Assembly (NCBI GenBank): GCA_030535715.1
Contig: JAUNRL010000024.1
Location: forward strand, 1 to 11,083
DNA: 11,083 nt
Origin: Bacillota bacterium
GTDB taxonomy: Bacteria; Bacillota; Clostridia; Peptostreptococcales; Anaerovoracaceae
Direction: 5' to 3'
Shown piece after piece: positions 6,346 through 11,083 of this stretch. Under the pieces are notes generated by a model that had not been told where the DNA came from, searched no databases, and saw nothing but the letters and a program-made list of their open reading frames with translations. The position numbers and the translations under genes are program-made. Numbering within the stretch: position 1 is the stretch's first letter; each line of letters begins with the position of its first letter.

Positions 6346-7020
6346 ATGGCGACGAAGGAAGAACGGCTGCGGAAGCAGATCGAGAGACTGGCGGAGATGA
6401 AGCGCACGGAGGATGAGGTGCGCCGGCAGGGCATCCGCTTCGTTGCCGGTGTGGATGAAGTGGGCCGGGGACCTCTGGCCGGACCGGTGGTTACCGCGGC
6501 GGTGGTTCTGCCCGGGGACTTCGACGTGCCGGGCATCGACGACTCCAAGAAGCTGTCGGAGAAGAAGAGAGAAGAACTCTACGATGTGATCATGGAAAAG
6601 GCGCTGGCCGTGGGGATCGGTCAGGCCGACTGGCATCAGATCGATGAGATGAATATTCTGCAGGCCACGAAACTGGCCATGCGTGAAGCCATCGATCACG
6701 CCCGGGAGAATCTTCGCCGGAGAACCGGTGAAGACCGGGCGCAGATCGGCCGGGTGCTCATTGACGCGGTTACCCTGGAGGGACTGGACATTCCTCAGCG
6801 TTCCATTGTCAGGGGAGATGCGAAGGTGCTCTGTATTGCCGCCGCTTCCATTGTGGCCAAAGTAACGCGGGACCGGATGATGACCGCCTGGTCGAAGGTG
6901 TATCCGTACTACGCTTTCGAAAGGAACAAGGGATACGGAACGAAAGCCCATTATGAGGGACTTCGGGCGCACGGACCATGCCCGATTCATCGGAAGACAT
7001 TTCTCAGGAACATGCATTGA
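6346..7020 (+). CDS. rnhB: Ribonuclease HII
   Basis: A 224-residue type 2 RNase H that cuts the RNA strand of RNA-DNA hybrids and single ribonucleotides left in DNA. All four carboxylates are present: Asp37 and Glu38 in [14 protein letters not shown], Asp140 in VLIDAV, and Asp158 in RGDAK. DDSKKLS (65-71) and the helix [12 protein letters not shown] (165-176) are also typical. The N-terminal 30 residues are a basic, helical extension seen in Firmicute RNase HII. The start at 6346 lies one base after the rbgA stop, with GGAGG (6332-6336) inside the rbgA coding end; the in-frame extension further upstream lies wholly inside rbgA and is not credible. It is tightly coupled to rbgA and is followed by fhs after 19 nt. 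Confidence 0.96.
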   Translation: MATKEERLRKQIERLAEMKRTEDEVRRQGIRFVAGVDEVGRGPLAGPVVTAAVVLPGDFDVPGIDDSKKLSEKKREELYDVIMEKALAVGIGQADWHQIDEMNILQATKLAMREAIDHARENLRRRTGEDRAQIGRVLIDAVTLEGLDIPQRSIVRGDAKVLCIAAASIVAKVTRDRMMTAWSKVYPYYAFERNKGYGTKAHYEGLRAHGPCPIHRKTFLRNMH

Positions 7021-7039
7021 ACAGAGAAGGAGAAAAATC

Positions 7040-8710
7040 ATGAAGACAGACATCCAGATCGCACAGGAAACGCAGGCAAAGCACATCCGGCAAATTGCGG
7101 CGGAGGCCGGCATCGATGAAAAGTATGTGGAGCAGTACGGCAACGACAAAGCGAAGATCGATTACAACATCCTGACGGATCTGGCCGATGTGCCCGACGG
7201 GAAGGTTGTGCTGGTGACGGCGATTACGCCCACGCCGGCGGGAGAAGGCAAAACGACTACGACAGTGGGATTGGCGGATGCCATGCGGAAGATCGGAAAG
7301 AAGACCATGGTTGCTCTGCGTGAGCCTTCCCTGGGACCGGTGTTCGGCATCAAGGGTGGCGCGGCCGGCGGCGGTTACGCCCAGGTCATTCCCATGGAGG
7401 ACATCAATCTGCATTTTACCGGCGATATGCATGCCATCGGTGCGGCCAACAATCTGCTGGCGGCTATGCTGGACAACCACATCCAGCAGGGTAATTCCCT
7501 GCGGATCGACCCGCGCAGGATCACCTGGAAGCGCTGTGTGGATATGAACGACCGGCAGCTGCGGTTCATCACCGACGGCCTGGGTGGTCGGGTGAATGGA
7601 ACCCCTCGGGAAGACGGCTTCGATATCACCGTGGCCAGCGAGGTCATGGCTATTCTCTGCCTGGCCAGAGACATTAATGATCTGAAGGATCGCCTTTCTC
7701 GGATCATCGTGGGATATACCTATGACGAGGAACCGGTAACGGCGGGACAGCTTCACGCGGAGGGCGCCATGGCCGCGTTGCTGAAGGATGCCCTGAAGCC
7801 CAATCTGGTTCAGACCCTGGAGCATACCCCGGCGCTGATTCACGGCGGTCCCTTCGCCAATATCGCTCATGGCTGCAACTCCGTGATGGCGACTAAAACG
7901 GCAGGGAAACTGGCGGATTACGTCATCACCGAGGCCGGATTCGGCGCGGATCTGGGCGCGGAGAAATTTCTGGACATCAAGTGCCGGATGGCCGGCATCA
8001 AGCCTTCGGCGGTGGTTATCGTTGCGACGGTGCGGGCGCTGAAACACCACGGAGGCGCGGCGAAGGCCGATCTGCAGGAGGAGAATCTGGAGGCTCTGGA
8101 AGCCGGACTGCCCAACCTTCTTCAGCATGTGGAGAATATCACGCAGATCTACGGGCTCCCGGCGGTGGTGGCCATCAACCGCTTCCCTGCGGATACGGAG
8201 GCGGAGCTGGCTCTGGTGGAGGAAAAGTGCACGGTTCTTGGCGTCAATGTGGCCCTCAGCGAGGTCTGGGGCAAAGGCGGAAAAGGCGGCATCGCCCTGG
8301 CCGAGGAAGTGGTCCGGCTCTGCGAACAGCCGGCGGACTTCCGCTATGCCTATGACCTGGATATGACCATTGAGGAAAAGATCAGGGTCATCGCCCAAAA
8401 TGTCTACCGGGCGAATCATGTGGTTATTCAGCCGCCGGCCATGAAGATGCTGAAGAAGCTGGAGAGTCTGGGCTTCGGTGGTCTGCCCATCTGCATGGCC
8501 AAGACACAATACAGCTTTTCCGACGACCAGACCCTTCTGGGCGCGCCCCGGGAATGGACGCTTCAGGTGCGGGAAATCCGCGTCTCCGCCGGCGCCGGCT
8601 TCATCGTCTGCCTGACGGGCAACATCATGACCATGCCCGGCCTGCCCCAAAAACCGGCAGCGGAAAACATCGACGTAGACAGTTGTGGCGTGATCAGCGG
8701 CCTGTTCTAG
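7040..8710 (+). CDS. fhs: Formate--tetrahydrofolate ligase (10-formyl-THF synthetase)
   Basis: A 556-residue enzyme, the standard length for FTHFS. It joins formate to tetrahydrofolate using ATP, giving 10-formyl-THF: the entry step of the methyl branch of the Wood-Ljungdahl pathway, or the ATP-yielding reverse step in purine- and glycine-fermenting clostridia. The phosphate-binding loop [13 protein letters not shown] (63-75) is clear, followed by the conserved [21 protein letters not shown] and [12 protein letters not shown] blocks. The C-terminus ends in the family-like [16 protein letters not shown]. The ATG at 7040 is preceded by GAGAAGGAG (7024-7032) at 7-nt spacing; in-frame extensions overlap rnhB and are rejected. 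No separate promoter or riboswitch fits in the 19-nt gap, so transcription should come from upstream. fchA and folD follow, giving consecutive steps of one pathway. Confidence 0.98.
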   Translation: MKTDIQIAQETQAKHIRQIAAEAGIDEKYVEQYGNDKAKIDYNILTDLADVPDGKVVLVTAITPTPAGEGKTTTTVGLADAMRKIGKKTMVALREPSLGPVFGIKGGAAGGGYAQVIPMEDINLHFTGDMHAIGAANNLLAAMLDNHIQQGNSLRIDPRRITWKRCVDMNDRQLRFITDGLGGRVNGTPREDGFDITVASEVMAILCLARDINDLKDRLSRIIVGYTYDEEPVTAGQLHAEGAMAALLKDALKPNLVQTLEHTPALIHGGPFANIAHGCNSVMATKTAGKLADYVITEAGFGADLGAEKFLDIKCRMAGIKPSAVVIVATVRALKHHGGAAKADLQEENLEALEAGLPNLLQHVENITQIYGLPAVVAINRFPADTEAELALVEEKCTVLGVNVALSEVWGKGGKGGIALAEEVVRLCEQPADFRYAYDLDMTIEEKIRVIAQNVYRANHVVIQPPAMKMLKKLESLGFGGLPICMAKTQYSFSDDQTLLGAPREWTLQVREIRVSAGAGFIVCLTGNIMTMPGLPQKPAAENIDVDSCGVISGLF

Positions 8711-8770
8711 AGGAAAGCGGAGGAAGGGAAACAAACGGCAACCGAACGGCAGGATGAGGGATACAGCAAG

Positions 8771-9412
8771 ATGAGATATCTGGAAGAGAATGCGAGACAA
8801 TTCATAGCCGATGTAGCCAGCAAGGATCCGGTTCCCGGCGGCGGCAGCGTGGCGGCGCTGGTGGGCGCCCTGGGCGCGGCGCTGGGGAACATGGTTGCGT
8901 CGCTGACCGTGGGCAAAAAGAAGTATGCCGATGTGGAAGAGGAGATGCAGGAGATGATCGTGGAGATCCGGGCCTGTCAGGCGAATCTGCTGGAACTGGT
9001 GGAGAAGGACATCGAGATCTTCGAACCCCTGTCCAGACTGTACCAGGTTCATCCCCGGACGAAGCAGGAGAAGCGGCAGCATGACGTTGCCATGGAGAAA
9101 GCGCTCTACGATGCCTGCACCGTGCCCATGGACATCATCCGGGAATGCGGCAGGGCCATCGAACTGTCGCAGGACTTCGCGATCAAAGGCAACCGCATCG
9201 CGGTTTCCGACGCGGCGTCCAGCGCTGTGCTCTGCAAGGCGGCGATGCAGGCGGCGTCTCTGAATGTTTACATCAACACCAACATGATGAAAAACAAGAA
9301 GGTGGCGGATCGGCTCAACGGACGATGCGCTTCCTACATTGTATATTACGGCGGTCTGGCCGACGGGGTGTTCGGCTATACGGCAAACAAGCTGATGAAC
9401 ACGGTGCTGTAA
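8771..9412 (+). CDS. fchA: Methenyltetrahydrofolate cyclohydrolase (cyclodeaminase-family FchA)
   Basis: A 213-residue protein of the formiminotransferase-cyclodeaminase C-terminal (FTCD_C) family, standing alone without a formiminotransferase domain. Such proteins act as methenyl-THF cyclohydrolase or formimino-THF cyclodeaminase. The hallmark PVPGGGSVAALVGALGAALG (residues 20-39, GGGS at 23-26) is followed by MVASLTVGKKKY, both highly typical. The rest is mostly helical, with the conserved DAASSAVLCKAAMQAA stretch. It lies 60 nt after fhs and 18 nt before folD, between the enzymes that make and use its substrates, which favours the cyclohydrolase role. A weak GAGGG (8756-8760) precedes the ATG by 10 nt. 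Because the adjacent FolD appears to lack cyclohydrolase residues, this gene may supply that activity alone. Confidence 0.92.
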   Translation: MRYLEENARQFIADVASKDPVPGGGSVAALVGALGAALGNMVASLTVGKKKYADVEEEMQEMIVEIRACQANLLELVEKDIEIFEPLSRLYQVHPRTKQEKRQHDVAMEKALYDACTVPMDIIRECGRAIELSQDFAIKGNRIAVSDAASSAVLCKAAMQAASLNVYINTNMMKNKKVADRLNGRCASYIVYYGGLADGVFGYTANKLMNTVL

Positions 9413-9430
9413 CCGAAAGGGGAAGACGAC

Positions 9431-10294
9431 ATGGCGAAGAGACTGAGCGGCAGGGAAGTTGCCGATGAACTGACGGGCAAATCAGCGGCCCGGGCGCAGG
9501 TGCTGCGGCAGCAGGGCATTATTCCGACTCTGGCCATCGTCCGCATGGGTGAGCGGCCGGGGGATCTGGCCTATGAGCGGGGCGCGGTGAAGCGCGCGGA
9601 AAAGACCGGCATCGAGGTGAAACGGTTCGCGCTTGATGCGGAGATCCCCCAGGAAGAACTGCTGGAAATCGTCGATCGGCTCAACGAGGATGAGAGCATC
9701 GATGGTGTGCTGATGCTGCGTCCCTTCCCGGTCCGGGTCGATGAAGCTCTTGTCTGTGAGCGTCTTTCCCCGGCCAAGGATATGGACGGCATCACCTCCG
9801 GCTCCATGGCCGGCGTATTCATGGATACGGGGAGGGGTTATCCGCCCTGTACGGCGGAGGCCTGCCTGGCAATCCTCGATCATTACGGTATAGACCTGAA
9901 GGGCAGGAAAGTGACGGTTATGGGTCGGAGCCTGGTAATCGGCAAGCCGGTGGCCATGATGGCCCTGAGACGCAATGCCACGGTCACCATGCTCCACAGC
10001 AGGACGACGAAGGAAGACTTCGCCCGGGCGGGAAGCGGTGCGGATGTGGTTATCGCCGCCATCGGACGTGCGCGGATGATCGGCGCGGACAAGCTGGGCG
10101 AGGAACAGATCATCCTGGACGTGGGCGTCAACGTGGACGAAGAAGGCAGGCTCTGCGGCGACGTGGACTACGATGAAGCGGAACAGAAGGCGGCCATGAT
10201 CACGCCGGTGCCCGGCGGTGTGGGCAGCGTGACCACGGCGATACTCATGCGGCATGTTCTCGATGCCGCAGAGAGACGGGCCGGAAGGGATTGA
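9431..10294 (+). CDS. folD: Methylene-THF dehydrogenase, FolD family, probably without cyclohydrolase activity
   Basis: A 287-residue FolD-family protein. The usual enzyme oxidises 5,10-methylene-THF to methenyl-THF and hydrolyses that to 10-formyl-THF. Family features seen here are Tyr48, the KDMDG motif (116-120), the dinucleotide-binding GRSLVIGKPVA and TVTMLHSRTT blocks, and the C-terminal PVPGGVGSVTTAIL. Two catalytic positions differ. The Lys expected four residues after Tyr48 (E. coli Lys54, human Lys56) is Ala52, and the Gln of QLPLP (human Gln100) is Leu96 in LRPFP. Changes at these residues are known to abolish cyclohydrolase activity in human and E. coli FolD, so this is probably a dehydrogenase only, working with FchA upstream. 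AGGGG (9418-9422) lies 8 nt before the ATG. NAD versus NADP use cannot be decided. A long terminator hairpin follows. Confidence 0.93.
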   Translation: MAKRLSGREVADELTGKSAARAQVLRQQGIIPTLAIVRMGERPGDLAYERGAVKRAEKTGIEVKRFALDAEIPQEELLEIVDRLNEDESIDGVLMLRPFPVRVDEALVCERLSPAKDMDGITSGSMAGVFMDTGRGYPPCTAEACLAILDHYGIDLKGRKVTVMGRSLVIGKPVAMMALRRNATVTMLHSRTTKEDFARAGSGADVVIAAIGRARMIGADKLGEEQIILDVGVNVDEEGRLCGDVDYDEAEQKAAMITPVPGGVGSVTTAILMRHVLDAAERRAGRD

Positions 10295-10316
10295 CAATAA
10301 CAGGAAATCTTTGTCA
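10292..10316 (+). repeat. Small inverted repeat over the folD stop codon
   Basis: TGACAA (10292-10297), which contains the folD stop, is the reverse complement of TTGTCA (10311-10316), with a 13-nt loop. The stem is short and AT-rich and has no U-tail. It lies 2 nt before the main terminator hairpin and may only be incidental. Confidence 0.3.
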
Positions 10317-10318
10317 TT

Positions 10319-10374
10319 AAAACCCATTTCTGTGCGATTATGTCGAGGCATGATTGACAGAAATGGGTTTTTTT
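10319..10374 (+). terminator. Very long intrinsic terminator hairpin after folD
   Basis: Fifteen base pairs (10319-10333 with 10357-10371, core ACCCATTTCTGT/ACAGAAATGGGT) continue, past one bulged G (10334), into eight more pairs (10335-10342 with 10349-10356, two of them G-T), closed by a 6-nt loop TCGAGG. The right arm ends in seven T residues (10368-10374). It ends the fhs-fchA-folD transcript. The opposite strand has a four-T tail, so weak termination in the other direction is possible. Confidence 0.9.
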
Positions 10375-10383
10375 GGATTTTAG

Positions 10384-10412
10384 TTTACAAAAGATGGAAG
10401 ATATGGTATACT
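10384..10412 (+). promoter_or_regulatory. Promoter of the CHAP-domain gene
   Basis: TTTACA (10384-10389) and TATACT (10407-10412) are spaced by 17 nt, and TGG directly before the -10 adds an extended -10 element. Transcription would start near 10418-10420, giving a leader of about 40 nt before the GTG start at 10459. The promoter begins 10 nt after the folD terminator's T-run, so this gene is an independent unit. Confidence 0.85.
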
Positions 10413-10458
10413 GTTCAAAAATATGTCATCATTTCATCGGTTCAGATAGGAGTTTGTC

Positions 10459-11083
10459 GTGAAAAGAGTTTTAGCGCTTGCGGTATCGGTTTGTATGGCA
10501 CTGACGGTCTTTGCTGCCTCTCCGGAAATTATGAAGGTAGTTCCGGGAGCAGACGCTGAAGTATCGGCGGCCAGTTATCCTGCCCTGAAAACGATCAATT
10601 ACAAAGTTACCGGGGATCAGCGGAAGGATATCGTCGGCTTTGCAAAGACGCAGGTCGGCTATGCGGAAAAGAGCGGAAACAATACCTATTTCGGCGCGTG
10701 GTACGGGATGAATAAACAGCCCTGGTGCGCCATGTTCATCTGCTGGGCCGCCTCCAAGGCGGGTGTGGCCACTTCCATCATTCCCAAACTGGCCAATGCG
10801 GACCGGGGATGGGCGAAGAAGCAGGGGGTATACTACAAATCCAGGCAGTGGGGCGGCAATTACACGCCAAAGCCCGGTGACCTGATCTACTTCTCCTGGA
10901 GCGTCCGGGATTATGCGGATCATATCGGAATGGTTTCCGGAACAGGGAAATCCGGCGGAACGACCTATGTCTATACTATTGAAGGAAACAAGCATGACAA
11001 GGTCAAGGAAGGCTCTTACGCCATCAACAACCGGTATATTCTGGGTTACGCATCGCCGAAATACACCAGCTCTACACCGACGA
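10459..11083 (+). CDS. Secreted CHAP-domain amidase/peptidase-like protein (3' end outside window)
   Basis: An open frame from a GTG start runs 208 codons to the window edge without a stop. AGGAG (10448-10452), 6 nt upstream, and a strong promoter support the start. The N-terminus is a signal peptide: Lys2-Arg3, a hydrophobic core (about 4-18) and an Ala-Ala-Ser region for cleavage near residue 19, with a second possible site near 37. A CHAP (NlpC/P60-like cysteine) domain follows from about residue 54: Cys90 in PWCAMFICW, His155 in DHIGMV, and Glu175/Asn177 in IEGNKH as the third catalytic position. KPGDLIYFSW (138-147) is also typical. Such exported proteins cut peptide bonds or amide links in peptidoglycan. 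The final residues seen (SSTPT) are Ser/Thr/Pro-rich and may begin a linker to further domains, for example cell-wall-binding repeats. Substrate and role are not determined. Confidence 0.88.
   Translation, partial: MKRVLALAVSVCMALTVFAASPEIMKVVPGADAEVSAASYPALKTINYKVTGDQRKDIVGFAKTQVGYAEKSGNNTYFGAWYGMNKQPWCAMFICWAASKAGVATSIIPKLANADRGWAKKQGVYYKSRQWGGNYTPKPGDLIYFSWSVRDYADHIGMVSGTGKSGGTTYVYTIEGNKHDKVKEGSYAINNRYILGYASPKYTSSTPT

Noticed and set aside
4935..6548. A 537-codon minus-strand open frame across rplS, rbgA and the start of rnhB
   Set aside because: It overlaps three confidently identified + strand genes, has low-complexity Ser/Arg/Pro composition and spans the rplS terminator, so it is not credible as a gene.
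6953..7039. In-frame N-terminal extension of fhs inside rnhB
   Set aside because: It overlaps the rnhB C-terminus. The ATG at 7040 has an excellent ribosome-binding site and gives exactly 556 residues.
7004..9082. A 692-codon open frame on the minus strand, antisense to fhs and the start of fchA
   Set aside because: It is a shadow frame created by GC-rich codon usage of the + strand genes. Its translation is rich in His, Arg, Gln and Pro with no recognisable motif, while the + strand encodes textbook Fhs and FchA.
10291..10296. TTGACA, a consensus -35 sequence, at the folD stop
   Set aside because: No -10 hexamer lies at 16-18 nt spacing, and the downstream region is the terminator hairpin.

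Overview
The window is a GC-rich stretch of bacterial chromosome, almost entirely coding on the + strand. Its gene content points to an anaerobic Firmicute of the class Clostridia: a YprB-like nuclease, a NUDIX-xerD pair, the Gram-positive order rplS-rbgA(ylqF)-rnhB, and an fhs-fchA-folD one-carbon cluster typical of acetogens and of amino-acid- or purine-fermenting clostridia. The species cannot be named from this sequence. I see no mobile element, CRISPR array, rRNA or tRNA.

Layout. Positions 1-139 hold the end of an upstream unit: a perfect inverted-repeat terminator (42-75), then an extended -10 promoter. A first transcription unit follows: yprB-like DEDD nuclease, proA, proC, an ADP-ribose-type NUDIX hydrolase and xerD (140-4805), with short gaps or overlaps. 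It makes the last two enzymes of proline synthesis, but no glutamate 5-kinase gene (proB) lies in the window. A near-consensus promoter at 4872-4900 opens the second unit. Its roughly 98-nt leader has the features of an r-protein L19 autoregulatory leader. After rplS comes an intrinsic terminator (5354-5380), then rbgA, rnhB, fhs, fchA and folD run on with tiny gaps to a very long hairpin terminator (10319-10374). A third unit starts at a 17-bp-spaced extended -10 promoter and encodes a secreted CHAP-domain protein that runs off the window end.

How the genes work together. rplS and rbgA serve assembly of the large ribosomal subunit. rnhB serves DNA maintenance. fhs, fchA and folD interconvert formate, 10-formyl-THF, 5,10-methenyl-THF and 5,10-methylene-THF. 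The most interesting point is that this FolD has lost two residues needed for cyclohydrolase chemistry (the Lys four residues after the motif Tyr is Ala52; the Gln of the QLPLP motif is Leu96), while a dedicated cyclohydrolase, FchA, is encoded directly upstream. This suggests that the normally bifunctional step is split between two proteins.

Overall this is mostly a housekeeping region. I found no convincing unknown multi-gene system; the second-look items are catalytic-residue substitutions, RNA structures and operon architecture.
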